Source: Staphylothermus sp.
GTDB taxonomy: Archaea; Thermoproteota; Thermoprotei_A; Sulfolobales; Desulfurococcaceae
Length of the DNA stretch: 7,822 nt
Reading direction: 5' to 3'
Assembly (NCBI GenBank): GCA_021159785.1
Contig: JAGHDU010000197.1
Location: forward strand, 1-7,822
Below the pieces are notes generated by a model that was given only the letters and a program-made list of their open reading frames with translations, did not search any database and had not been told where the DNA came from. Positions 1-6,160 of the stretch are shown here, piece after piece (within the stretch, counting starts at the first letter, position 1; every line of letters starts with the position of its first letter). A program made the position numbers and the translations under genes.

Positions 1-2
1 GA

Positions 3-632
3 GAAGAAGCAGAAAAACTAATAGAAAAAACACTAGAAGCCCAAGGCATAAAATACAGCACAAAACAATACGGCAGAATAAAAATATACAAAACAGGATT
101 ATTCAAGAAAATAACACTCATATACAACTATAGTGACTCCACATTCCAAATATGTGGAAACAAAAACATACTAGAAACAATAAAGAAAAACAGAATACTC
201 TACACCACCAAAGTATCCATATACGAACAATTAATAAAGCCAATCGAGACAAGAGACACCATATCAGAAAAAGCATTCAACCTACTCATAAAGAGACAAG
301 AAACAATAGAAAAACTAAGATACTGTAGAACAAAGAAACGAATAGCAATAGGACTCGCAATATTCATAACACTATTACTCTGGACAAAATACTACGACCC
401 ATTCCTAACACTAACAATAATAGCAATAATACTACTAATAATCATCCTAACACCCGCTATGCCCAGAATACATGGAAAAACAACAATCTTCGGATCACAT
501 ACATGCATAAAGCTAGGAAAAGAACTAAGAAAAATAGAAAACGAATTACTACAACTAACAGAAACATGTACAGATGAAAACATGAAGAAAATAATACTAC
601 TACAGCTACAGAGCAATAATAAGAGAAAATAA
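3..632 (+). CDS. C-terminal part of an unrecognised protein with a transmembrane hairpin (5' end outside window)
   Basis: The frame starting at base 3 stays open for 209 codons to TAA at 630-632. No start is visible, so the gene begins before the window. The visible part has a soluble charged region (residues 1-112 of the fragment), a hydrophobic segment at about 113-127, a short polar turn (KYYDP), a second hydrophobic segment at about 133-152, and a charged helical tail of about 55 residues that could form a coiled coil. Basic residues before the first and after the second segment suggest that both ends face the cytoplasm. Cysteines at fragment positions 51, 108, 168 and 189 form no CxxC pair. 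Codons end mostly in A, as in other AT-rich crenarchaeal genes. I do not recognise the family. It converges on serA with a 23-base gap. The open frame is clear; the function is unknown. Confidence 0.72.
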   Translation, partial: EEAEKLIEKTLEAQGIKYSTKQYGRIKIYKTGLFKKITLIYNYSDSTFQICGNKNILETIKKNRILYTTKVSIYEQLIKPIETRDTISEKAFNLLIKRQETIEKLRYCRTKKRIAIGLAIFITLLLWTKYYDPFLTLTIIAIILLIIILTPAMPRIHGKTTIFGSHTCIKLGKELRKIENELLQLTETCTDENMKKIILLQLQSNNKRK

Positions 633-646
633 GAAAAATAAAAAAA
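631..646 (-). terminator. T-rich terminator after serA
   Basis: Read on the minus strand, the bases just after the serA stop contain a run of seven T, one A, then five T. Archaeal RNA polymerase terminates at such U-tracts without needing a hairpin. The tract overlaps the last codon of the convergent membrane protein gene. The call rests on composition only. Confidence 0.5.
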
Positions 647-655
647 CTAATTGAT

Positions 656-1582
656 TCAGCTAGACTTGAAGAACTCAATTATCTTCTCAACTACTTCCAT
701 ACCAGCTCTTTCCTGTGCTTCAACAGTATTTGCACCAATATGTGGAGTTAGAACAACGTTCTCAAGCTTAGTCAATGGATGATCCGGCGGTGATGGTTCT
801 TCCTCGAAAACATCTAGTCCTGCACCAGCTATCCATCCCTCCTTTAAGGCTTTTACCAGCGCCTCTGTATCAACTACTCCTCCACGAGCAGTATTGATAA
901 GTATAGCAGTCTTCTTCATTAATCTTAGCTTCTCTTCATTAACTAAGTGCTTAGTGGATGGTAATAATGGGACATGAATCGTTATTACATCTGCCTCCCT
1001 GAACAATGTGTCTAGATCAACGCATTTAGCATCTAGTTCTTTTTCGATTTCGTGTGGACATCTCCTCTTATCATAGTATATGATCTTCATACCGAAACCG
1101 TGATGAGCAATCCTAGCTACAGCAGTACCAATTCTACCCATACCAAGGACTCCTAAAACCTTACCATATAGCTCGTTTCCAAGACATTGTTTCTTAGACC
1201 ACTCACCCTCCCGCATCTTACGATCAGCGTAGGCAATTTTCCTCAAAACTGCTAACATCAAACCAACAGCTAGTTCAGCAACACTCTGAGTAGGAGCAGC
1301 AGGTGCATTAAAGACTTTGATCCCTCTCTCCTCGGCTGCTTCGAGATCAATATTGTCGAGACCCACACCAGCACGTGCAATGACCTTTAGTTTTTCAGCT
1401 GCCTCAATAACTTTTCTAGTAACTTTGGGCTTACTTCTAACAATTATAGCGTCAACATCCTTGATTAACTCGATTAACCTGTTTTCATCAGGATACTCCT
1501 CATATACTACTTCGAAACCAGCTTCTTTCAGTTTCTCTAGTGCTTTCTCATGAATAGGTGCCGCCACGAGTACTTTTACCAT
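656..1582 (-). CDS. serA: D-3-phosphoglycerate dehydrogenase, short form without ACT domain
   Basis: Likely oxidises 3-phosphoglycerate to 3-phosphohydroxypyruvate with NAD+, the first step of phosphorylated serine synthesis, in the cytoplasm. The 308 residues cover only the two-domain D-2-hydroxyacid dehydrogenase fold: an N-terminal substrate-binding part, a Rossmann domain from about 100 to 285 with G147-M-G149-R-I-G152, and acidic D171 after the second strand, which favours NAD over NADP. The catalytic set is R233 (NTARGG), E262 (FEEEP) and H281 (TPHIG). The C-terminal ACT/regulatory domains of longer SerA proteins are absent, so serine feedback through an ACT domain is not expected. The ATG at 1582 is preceded by GGAGGGGTG at 1591-1599, 8 bases away, which supports this start. 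The gene follows a class V aminotransferase on the same strand after 137 bases. Glyoxylate or hydroxypyruvate reductase is the main alternative within the family. Confidence 0.9.
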   Translation of the reverse strand: MVKVLVAAPIHEKALEKLKEAGFEVVYEEYPDENRLIELIKDVDAIIVRSKPKVTRKVIEAAEKLKVIARAGVGLDNIDLEAAEERGIKVFNAPAAPTQSVAELAVGLMLAVLRKIAYADRKMREGEWSKKQCLGNELYGKVLGVLGMGRIGTAVARIAHHGFGMKIIYYDKRRCPHEIEKELDAKCVDLDTLFREADVITIHVPLLPSTKHLVNEEKLRLMKKTAILINTARGGVVDTEALVKALKEGWIAGAGLDVFEEEPSPPDHPLTKLENVVLTPHIGANTVEAQERAGMEVVEKIIEFFKSS

Positions 1583-1641
1583 CTATCATGCACCCCTCCA
1601 ATATCCTTAGTATACATGTCAATAAATTACCAAGTAAACGG

Positions 1642-1651
1642 ATTATATAGC
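1642..1651 (-). promoter_or_regulatory. TATA-like element of serA
   Basis: On the minus strand this reads GCTATATAAT, preceded by purine-rich GTGAA that could act as a BRE. A start about 25 bases downstream would give a leader of roughly 35 bases containing the serA ribosome binding site. It suggests serA can be transcribed independently of the aminotransferase. Pattern-based only. Confidence 0.5.
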
Positions 1652-1686
1652 TTCACTAATCACTAAGAAATATAAGAGAAATAGAG

Positions 1687-1712
1687 AAAAGAAGAAAAAT
1701 TAATTATTAAAA
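1687..1712 (-). terminator. T-rich tract after the aminotransferase gene
   Basis: Just after the stop of the 1720-2880 gene, the minus strand has T4, AATAATTAA, T5 and a further T4 within about 26 bases. This is a plausible U-tract terminator separating the aminotransferase transcript from serA, though read-through into serA cannot be excluded. Confidence 0.4.
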
Positions 1713-1719
1713 CAGAATG

Positions 1720-2880
1720 CTAGGCCTTCTTCTTTAATTCTTCAATTACTTCTCTAAGGTTATCGAATAATTCCCTGATATCTTCATCAGTAATATAGCC
1801 CATATGACCTATTCTGAAAGTATACTCCTTGACGGGTCCATATCCCTTTGCTATCTCGAAGCCCCTCTTCCTCATAGCCTCATATACTTCAACACCCTTA
1901 ATACCAGGTGGTGTTTTTACAACGGTGATTGTTGGACTATAATATCCCGGTTTTGCGAACAACTCAAGCCCTAGGTCGAGAATACCTCTTCTAATCTTCT
2001 CGGCTCTCTCATTATACATTTGTAGCCATTTCTCCTTACCACCCATCTTCTCTATGATTCTGAGAACGACGTTTAAACCAATAATCTGTGGTATCGGCGG
2101 CGTTGAAGGTGTAGACCATTGTTTCTCCAAGTATTTCCTAAGCTTTAATAAGTCAAAATACCATCCACGATCAGGTATGTTCTTCGCTCTCTCAAATACT
2201 TCCTCACTAATAGCAGCCATAGCAAGTCCTGGTGGAACACCGAACGCTTTCTGACTACTAGCAAATACTAGGTCTAACCCCCATTCATCTACCTTAATAT
2301 CTGCAGCACCCATTGCTGATACAGCATCCACAAACACTAACTTATCATGCTCTTTGGCTACTTTAGCTAGTTCTTTGAGTGGGTTTAATACACCAGTACT
2401 CGTCTCGTTATAGGTAATAGTTACTGCTTCAACATCGGGGTTTTTCTTCAGAGCATCATCGAGTTCTTCTGGAAGAACGGGTTCACCGGGATTCTTTTCT
2501 AGAACAACGGCTTTCCTACCATTAGCCTCTACTACTTCACGATACCTTATTCCAAAAGCACCAATAATGGTCACTAATACCTTACCACCGGGAGTAACTG
2601 CGTTGCGTATGCTTGCCTCCATAAACCCTGTACCACTAGCAGGTATTAATAATACTGTTGATTTCTTGGCTTCTAAGAACTCAGCAAGCCTTAGAGTTGT
2701 GTCTTTGTGCAACTCTCTATACTCAGCAGATCTATGACTAAACTGTTGGAACTTCATAGCTTCAAGCACTTCAGGAAAACACGCCACTGGACCAGCAGTG
2801 AATAGTTTTAATGGCTTAGGCCATATAATTGACCTAACCTCCTCAATAACTTCCGGATACCTTAACTCACTCATCCCCAT
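1720..2880 (-). CDS. Class V PLP-dependent aminotransferase (serine-pyruvate / alanine-glyoxylate family; candidate phosphoserine aminotransferase)
   Basis: PLP enzyme of fold type I, 386 residues, a normal family length. Visible landmarks are the N-terminal FTAGPV (27-32), the SHRS motif (48-51), the phosphate-binding SGTGFMEAS segment (82-90), D185 in FVDAVSA that contacts the pyridine nitrogen, K211 in SSQKAFG as the Schiff-base lysine, and R356 in FRIGHMG as the likely substrate carboxylate arginine. By family it could be alanine-glyoxylate or serine-pyruvate aminotransferase. Its position upstream of serA suggests that it instead, or also, aminates 3-phosphohydroxypyruvate to phosphoserine; a related class V enzyme was shown to do this in Methanococcales. 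No SerC-type gene is in the window. ATG at 2880 has GGAG 5 bases upstream; a second ATG two codons in lies 11 bases from it, so 2880 is preferred. Family is certain, substrate is inferred. Confidence 0.88.
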   Translation of the reverse strand: MGMSELRYPEVIEEVRSIIWPKPLKLFTAGPVACFPEVLEAMKFQQFSHRSAEYRELHKDTTLRLAEFLEAKKSTVLLIPASGTGFMEASIRNAVTPGGKVLVTIIGAFGIRYREVVEANGRKAVVLEKNPGEPVLPEELDDALKKNPDVEAVTITYNETSTGVLNPLKELAKVAKEHDKLVFVDAVSAMGAADIKVDEWGLDLVFASSQKAFGVPPGLAMAAISEEVFERAKNIPDRGWYFDLLKLRKYLEKQWSTPSTPPIPQIIGLNVVLRIIEKMGGKEKWLQMYNERAEKIRRGILDLGLELFAKPGYYSPTITVVKTPPGIKGVEVYEAMRKRGFEIAKGYGPVKEYTFRIGHMGYITDEDIRELFDNLREVIEELKKKA

Positions 2881-2927
2881 ACACTCTCCAGGGTTTTTCT
2901 AGACAAATAATTACTAGGATAAGAAAA

Positions 2928-2936
2928 TAATATATC
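2928..2936 (-). promoter_or_regulatory. TATA-like element of the aminotransferase gene
   Basis: The minus strand reads GATATATTA followed by TTTTC. Initiation about 25 bases downstream would fall near 2905 and give a leader of about 25 bases including the GGAG at 2886-2889. It lies between the candidate guide RNA and the gene, so the two could be transcribed separately. Confidence 0.45.
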
Positions 2937-2950
2937 CTACTATCAAAGAA

Positions 2951-3007
2951 GCGGTCCCAGTCGCTCCACCTACATCACTGATCAGTTCGTCTCTGCTCGG
3001 TCATCCC
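2951..3007 (-). ncRNA. Candidate archaeal C/D box guide RNA
   Basis: A GC-rich island (34 G or C in the 58 bases 2951-3008) stands out from the AT-rich flanks, and neither strand has a convincing gene here. Read on the minus strand it contains, in order: GGGATGA (3007-3001, box C with one mismatch to RTGATGA), a 15-base guide, CTGA (2985-2982, perfect box D'), a 3-base spacer, GTGATGT (2978-2972, box C' with one mismatch), an 11-base guide, and CTGG (2960-2957, box D with one mismatch to CTGA). The 3-base D'-C' spacer and guide lengths near 12 match the archaeal C/D sRNP layout. Such RNAs direct 2'-O-methylation of rRNA or tRNA through L7Ae, Nop5 and fibrillarin. The imperfect box D weakens the terminal kink-turn and is the main doubt. 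I could not identify the targets. Confidence 0.55.
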
Positions 3008-3048
3008 TATGTATAAGCTTAAGAAATATCCACACTAATAAACCATAG

Positions 3049-3058
3049 CTATATAAAA
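3049..3058 (+). promoter_or_regulatory. TATA box for the 3091 gene cluster
   Basis: CTATATAAAA on the + strand is a strong archaeal TATA match. Its centre is about 38 bases before the TTG start at 3091, predicting initiation near 3078-3082 and a very short leader that just includes AGGTGA. On the minus strand the same bases read TTTTATATAG and could also drive the candidate guide RNA, starting about 20 bases before its box C. Confidence 0.55.
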
Positions 3059-3090
3059 CTAGACAATGATACATATTCTAGGTGAATAAC

Positions 3091-3404
3091 TTGATCGAGG
3101 AAATCGACTATAGCGAGTACATACCCGAGGACTTACTACAAGAAATAATGGAGTATGAAGAAGAGAATAAGAAGAGAGGCAAAAAGTATTTCCAAGCAGT
3201 AGAGACATAGTTGAAGCTGTAAGAGAAGCAGCACTCATGGCACGTGGAATACACCCAGATGAGTTCCCTGATCTAGTCTTGAAGATTCTCCAAGAACAAG
3301 GATTTGATACAAGATACATTACGGTAAAAAGGATTTGGTGCATATATGAAAACCTTGTTAGAAAAGGAGTAATTCATGATACATTAAGAGTAGTTACATG
3401 GTAG
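3091..3404 (+). CDS. Small unrecognised protein, readable only through a -1 frameshift at AAAAAG
   Basis: The TTG start at 3091 has a good site (AGGTGA, 3080-3085, 5 bases before it) and a strong TATA box upstream. The zero frame encodes 39 residues (MIEEIDYSEYIPEDLLQEIM and an acidic-basic tail) and stops at TAG 3208-3210. The -1 frame is open across this point and runs to TAG 3402-3404 with protein-like sequence (PSSRDIVEAVREAALMARG, then HPDEFPDLVL and ITVKRIWCIYENLVRKGV). The frames join naturally at the run of five A followed by G (3181-3186). Slipping back one base, or one extra A, gives a 104-residue protein rich in helices with a possible winged-helix-like C-terminal end. It could be programmed -1 frameshifting, a real lesion, or a sequencing error. 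An alternative is initiation at ATG 3237 in the second frame, giving 55 residues. The next gene begins 7 bases after the stop. I do not recognise the family. Confidence 0.6.
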
Positions 3405-3411
3405 TCGAACA

Positions 3412-3807
3412 TTGAAAAAAACCACTGGAATCTATGTAAGGTTACCATCGGGTCAATGGATAAAGATCAAGGGTAAGATAAGTAGAGTTGTAATTCTAAA
3501 GTCTAAAGGAAAGAAAAGCATTAGTTTCTCATTAATAGGTGAATCTATAGATAATCCTCCCCAACCAACAAGTTCTAATCCAGAGAAACTATACATTAGT
3601 TCAACTAGAGTAACTAAGTACATATTAAGACTACTTGATGAAACAAAACCAAATAAATACCTCGTAATAATCAAGCCCATAACCAAGGAAACATACCAAT
3701 TAATAATGGAAGGAGATGCAGAGGAAATCGAGAAAGCCAAACGAATAGCGGAGGAAATGAAAATAATAAAACCAGCACCTAAAATAAAGAAAACTACTTC
3801 TTCCTAA
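3412..3807 (+). CDS. Unrecognised 131-residue basic protein
   Basis: An open frame from TTG 3412 to TAA 3805-3807, 131 residues. The first part is strand-rich (TGIYVRLPSGQWIKIKGKIS), followed by a proline/serine-rich linker at about 47-57 (DNPPQPTSSNPEK), then a strand-helix stretch (YLVIIKPITKETYQLIMEG) and a charged helix with a lysine-rich tail. There are no cysteines, signal peptide or membrane segments. The frame is closed by a stop at 3391 with no ATG before the TTG, and there is no clear ribosome binding site. Because it starts 7 bases after the stop of the frameshifted gene at 3404, translation is probably coupled to that gene, so the frameshift may affect its output. Its last 14 bases overlap the end of the convergent zinc-ribbon gene. 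Possibly nucleic-acid associated on charge alone; function unknown. Confidence 0.68.
   Translation: MKKTTGIYVRLPSGQWIKIKGKISRVVILKSKGKKSISFSLIGESIDNPPQPTSSNPEKLYISSTRVTKYILRLLDETKPNKYLVIIKPITKETYQLIMEGDAEEIEKAKRIAEEMKIIKPAPKIKKTTSS
3775..3792 (-). terminator. T-rich tract after the zinc-ribbon gene
   Basis: Immediately downstream of the 3794-4018 stop, the minus strand reads as three T-runs (T4, T3, T4) within about 18 bases, fitting an archaeal U-tract terminator. The tract lies inside the 3' end of the convergent gene, where the + strand codes for lysine-rich sequence, so the composition could be due to coding alone. Confidence 0.3.
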
Positions 3808-4018
3808 TTCTTCTCTTCACGATGATACTATCATTAGATACATTAATCACTATTTGTTCAACCTCAACACGATAACCACAAATAGGACACTTATAATAAA
3901 ACACTGATCTCCTCTGCCCATTACTCATCTTCTCTGTTTCTTCAACGAAATACATTGGTTTACCATCCTTTTTACATATAAGTGCTCTTTCTTCAGCATT
4001 CTTTACACTGTTGTTCAT
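3794..4018 (-). CDS. Small zinc-ribbon-like protein with three cysteines
   Basis: A 74-residue protein with C15 in ICKKDGKPM and a C44-P-I-C47-G knuckle (YYKCPICGYRVEVE), followed by a strand-rich end and a basic tail (KRRIRKK). The spacing and the CPxCG knuckle are typical of a zinc ribbon, but the first knuckle has only one cysteine, with aspartate at 18 where the second cysteine would sit. Zinc may be bound by three Cys and one other ligand, or the site may be degraded. ATG at 4018 is preceded by GGGTGTGA about 6 bases upstream. It is divergent from the M24 peptidase gene and overlaps the orphan gene at its 3' end by 14 bases. Small archaeal ribbon proteins often act in transcription or translation, but nothing here fixes a role. 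Confidence 0.72.
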   Translation of the reverse strand: MNNSVKNAEERALICKKDGKPMYFVEETEKMSNGQRRSVFYYKCPICGYRVEVEQIVINVSNDSIIVKRRIRKK

Positions 4019-4116
4019 ATGCTGTCACACCCGTTAGAGTTGTTTACTAGAATGAATTGTCAAACATATTAATAATTTATGGGATTATTATTTTTGTTCA
4101 TTAATACATTCTATTT
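4019..4116. promoter_or_regulatory. Divergent promoter region between the zinc-ribbon and peptidase genes
   Basis: A very AT-rich intergenic stretch. On the minus strand ATAAATTAT at about 4071-4079 could serve as the TATA element for the zinc-ribbon gene, with a leader of about 30 bases. On the + strand, TTAATAATTTATG (4069-4081) or the A/T run near 4085-4095 could serve the peptidase gene. I cannot assign individual elements with confidence. Confidence 0.35.
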
Positions 4117-4120
4117 ATGA

Positions 4121-4127
4121 GAGGTGA
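4121..4127 (+). promoter_or_regulatory. Ribosome binding site that decides the peptidase start
   Basis: GAGGTGA, complementary to the archaeal 16S 3' end, lies 7 bases before TTG 4135. It also lies inside the reading frame that opens at ATG 4117, only 1 base after that ATG, where it cannot serve it. It therefore points to TTG 4135 as the true start unless the transcript is leaderless at 4117. Confidence 0.65.
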
Positions 4128-4134
4128 ATATATT

Positions 4135-5241
4135 TTGAAGCACCAACTAGAAAAACTCGAATCGATCATGGAGAAAGAAAACATAAACAGCATAATCCTC
4201 ACTGGCCCAGATAACATAGAATACTTCCTGGGTGTTAGAACAATAGCTGATTCACCCCTGCTACTATACTATGAAAAGAAAGGAGAACCCAAACTCTATG
4301 TTCCTCTACTAGAGTATTATAGATTTAGAGACTACTTGGAAAACACAAATGTTAAAGTTTATGCTGTATCAAAAACACTAAAACCCTCAGACGCTGAAGT
4401 TATTGATAAATCATTTAGGGAAATAATTTCTTCTCTCAGCAAAAAGGAAAGAATAGGATATGACAAAGAATATACCTCACCCCTTACAAGCTATGTACTA
4501 TCAGCATTGGGTGAAAAAATAGTCGATATCTCCAAACATATAAGCAAGTATAGAATGATCAAGGAAGACTGGGAAATAGAGAATATCAAGAAAGCCGTAG
4601 ATATTACTGAAAAAGGAATACTTGAAATGGTAAACAACTTATCAGAAACTATTACAGAAACAGAGCTAACTGGTTTCTTCGAATTCAGAGTGAGAAGAGC
4701 AGGTATCGATGAATACGCCTTTGCTCCACTAGTTCTATTCATACCCAATAATAGTTACCCGCATCACTTACCGACAAATAATAGACTTGGAAAGAGGAAC
4801 CTAGTCCTCGTAGATGTAGGAGTAAAGTACGGGGGAAGATGCAGCGACTTAACAAGAATGATCATATGGGGCAGGAAGAATAAAGAAGAATTAAAAGCAA
4901 TAGAAGCAGTTAATGAAGCAATAGATAATGTCATTGACAAAGGACAACCAGGTATGAAAGCAAGTGAACTAGCCGAAGTAGCTGTAAAAACACTAGAAAA
5001 ATACGAGTTAACCGAGAAATTCATTCATGGACTAGGACACGGTATTGGAATACTTGTACATGAACCACCATACATAAGAACCGGTTCTGAAACAGTCCTT
5101 GAACCCGGAATGGTATTCACAATAGAACCTGGTGTATACTTTGCTGGAAAATATGGTGTGAGAATAGAAGAAGATGTTCTTGTCACTAAGAAGGGATTAA
5201 AAGTACTCAGCGAGGATCTAGAACGAGTATTCATTGCTTAA
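4135..5241 (+). CDS. pepQ: Xaa-Pro dipeptidase (prolidase), M24B metallopeptidase
   Basis: Cytoplasmic dinuclear metallopeptidase that likely splits dipeptides with C-terminal proline, recycling peptides from protein breakdown. From the TTG start it has 368 residues, close to other archaeal prolidases. An N-terminal creatinase-type domain (about 1-130) is followed by the pita-bread catalytic domain (about 145-360). All five metal ligands are visible: D227 (LVDVG), D238 (CSDLTR), H302 (GLGHGIG), E331 (TIEPGVY) and E345 (RIEED). H210 in the SYPHHLPT segment matches the conserved proton-shuttling histidine. The start is set by GAGGTGA at 4121-4127; ATG 4117 would add six residues and fits only a leaderless message. 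Its last 11 bases overlap the end of the convergent phosphatase gene. Aminopeptidase P activity is the main alternative, but the length and lack of extra domains favour prolidase. Confidence 0.9.
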   Translation: MKHQLEKLESIMEKENINSIILTGPDNIEYFLGVRTIADSPLLLYYEKKGEPKLYVPLLEYYRFRDYLENTNVKVYAVSKTLKPSDAEVIDKSFREIISSLSKKERIGYDKEYTSPLTSYVLSALGEKIVDISKHISKYRMIKEDWEIENIKKAVDITEKGILEMVNNLSETITETELTGFFEFRVRRAGIDEYAFAPLVLFIPNNSYPHHLPTNNRLGKRNLVLVDVGVKYGGRCSDLTRMIIWGRKNKEELKAIEAVNEAIDNVIDKGQPGMKASELAEVAVKTLEKYELTEKFIHGLGHGIGILVHEPPYIRTGSETVLEPGMVFTIEPGVYFAGKYGVRIEEDVLVTKKGLKVLSEDLERVFIA

Positions 5242-6046
5242 AGAACTCTACTATTTTTTCAGAACCAGGTTTACCTATAACAATCGATTCTAGAAACTCT
5301 ATTCTATCGATTCTAGTATTTACTGGTTCCCCCTTAAGGTCGAAGAACCTTACTCCTAATCTTTTAGCAATAGCTACTCCACCAGCCACATCTAGGTTAC
5401 GGAGTCTTCCTGTATTGTGAAGGAATAATTCAATTCTACCAAGTGCAGCATATACAGATTCTAAAGCAGCTGACCCGAGAACCCTTAACCTAACACTACC
5501 CCCGAAATACTTTTTCATAAACAAGTATGTTTTCCTATATGTATCGAAGTTATCGGTGTATACTACAGCTATCCCACTCTTTTTGGAAACATATTTTTCG
5601 ACTCTTACCTTATTGATATATACGTTTTTATCATCGAATGAATAGGTTTCTCTAAGAAAGACATTAGAGACAGCCCCAGCGATTGGATCTGAGATATTAT
5701 TTGTGCTGGGTTTATAGAAAACAATCGATACAGCCACATTTGGTATCCCTAGTGTATAGTTTAAACTGCCATCTAGTGGATCCATTAAGACAAAATACTC
5801 TGGCTTGTCCGAGAGCTTAACTACTCCTCTCTCCTCACTAACTATATGAAGTTTTAAACTAGTGCTTTTTAAAAGCTCGATCACAAAGTCCTCAATTAAT
5901 GCATCTATCTTCCTAGTAGTATCTCCAGAGGCCCCCCTGCCAAGAATGGTGCTTAATTCTTCTATACCATAAAGATCTCTTAAATATCCAGCAGCTTCAC
6001 CAGCTATTTTAAAAGCAATTCTTTCCAAATCTTTACTATCACTCAT
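5231..6046 (-). CDS. Inositol monophosphatase family protein (IMPase / FBPase-like)
   Basis: A Mg2+-dependent sugar phosphatase of 271 residues, the usual archaeal size. Metal-binding motifs are in order: SEERG (E71/E72), D89-P-L-D92-G-S, then G191-S-A near the substrate pocket, and D219-V-A-G-G, the counterpart of the bacterial WDxAAG motif with Leu for Trp. These together define the lithium-sensitive phosphatase superfamily. Archaeal members often hydrolyse both inositol-1-phosphate and fructose-1,6-bisphosphate. Since crenarchaea usually have a separate bifunctional FBP aldolase/phosphatase, a role in making myo-inositol for inositol lipids is a reasonable inference. ATG at 6046 is preceded by GGCGGG, a weaker site than in neighbouring genes. 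It is divergent from the vWA operon and converges on the prolidase gene with an 11-base overlap. The exact substrate is not determined. Confidence 0.88.
   Translation of the reverse strand: MSDSKDLERIAFKIAGEAAGYLRDLYGIEELSTILGRGASGDTTRKIDALIEDFVIELLKSTSLKLHIVSEERGVVKLSDKPEYFVLMDPLDGSLNYTLGIPNVAVSIVFYKPSTNNISDPIAGAVSNVFLRETYSFDDKNVYINKVRVEKYVSKKSGIAVVYTDNFDTYRKTYLFMKKYFGGSVRLRVLGSAALESVYAALGRIELFLHNTGRLRNLDVAGGVAIAKRLGVRFFDLKGEPVNTRIDRIEFLESIVIGKPGSEKIVEFFKQ
5254..5259 (+). terminator. U-tract after the prolidase gene
   Basis: Six T in a row on the + strand begin 12 bases after the prolidase stop. This is a plausible short terminator. It lies within the convergent phosphatase coding region. 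Confidence 0.35.
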
Positions 6047-6100
6047 AAAACCCGCCTAATCAGTTATTTGTAGTTCAAAAACCATAATAATTGATAGTCC

Positions 6101-6110
6101 TATTTATATA
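6101..6110. promoter_or_regulatory. Possible shared TATA element for two divergent genes
   Basis: TATTTATATA on the + strand reads TATATAAATA on the minus strand, so either orientation is TATA-like. Leftward initiation about 25 bases away (near 6080) would give the phosphatase gene a leader of about 34 bases. Rightward initiation near 6132 would give the vWA gene a leader of about 35 bases containing its ribosome binding site. No second strong TATA element is seen in the 120-base gap. Confidence 0.5.
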
Positions 6111-6153
6111 GACATTTCTCAATAAAAATATTGTAGAAACATCTGGTTACCAT

Positions 6154-6160
6154 AAAGGTG
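6154..6160 (+). promoter_or_regulatory. Ribosome binding site that decides the vWA gene start
   Basis: AAAGGTG lies 6 bases before TTG 6167. The longest possible frame would start with the GTG that forms the end of this site (6158-6160), which is then unlikely to be used as a start. ATG 6182 is 21 bases away, too far for this site. Confidence 0.6.

Noticed and set aside
392..678. Minus-strand open frames rich in Ser, Phe, Ile and Val near the left edge
   Set aside because: They are antisense to the A-rich membrane protein gene, which has a protein-like composition and predicted helices. The low-complexity Ser/Phe/Ile sequence is what the complement of such DNA yields.
1717..1733. GGCC-centred short inverted repeat near AATGCTAGGCCTTCTTC as a hairpin terminator
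   Set aside because: The pairing arms are only a few bases and overlap the last codons of the aminotransferase gene. The downstream T-rich tract explains termination better.
2951..3007. A tRNA or other structured RNA on the + strand in the GC-rich island
   Set aside because: There is no TTCRANNC T-loop, no anticodon arm of correct spacing and no pairing acceptor ends. The short palindrome ACTGATCAGT is explained by the adjacent D' box and spacer on the minus strand.
3059..3343. 94-codon minus-strand frame opposite the frameshifted gene
   Set aside because: Its product is Ser/Leu-rich without recognisable motifs, it has no ribosome binding site, and the + strand frames read better with a good TATA box and GGTGA site.
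4491..5234. Minus-strand frames inside the prolidase gene
   Set aside because: They are antisense shadows. The + strand contains all five M24 metal ligands in one continuous frame.
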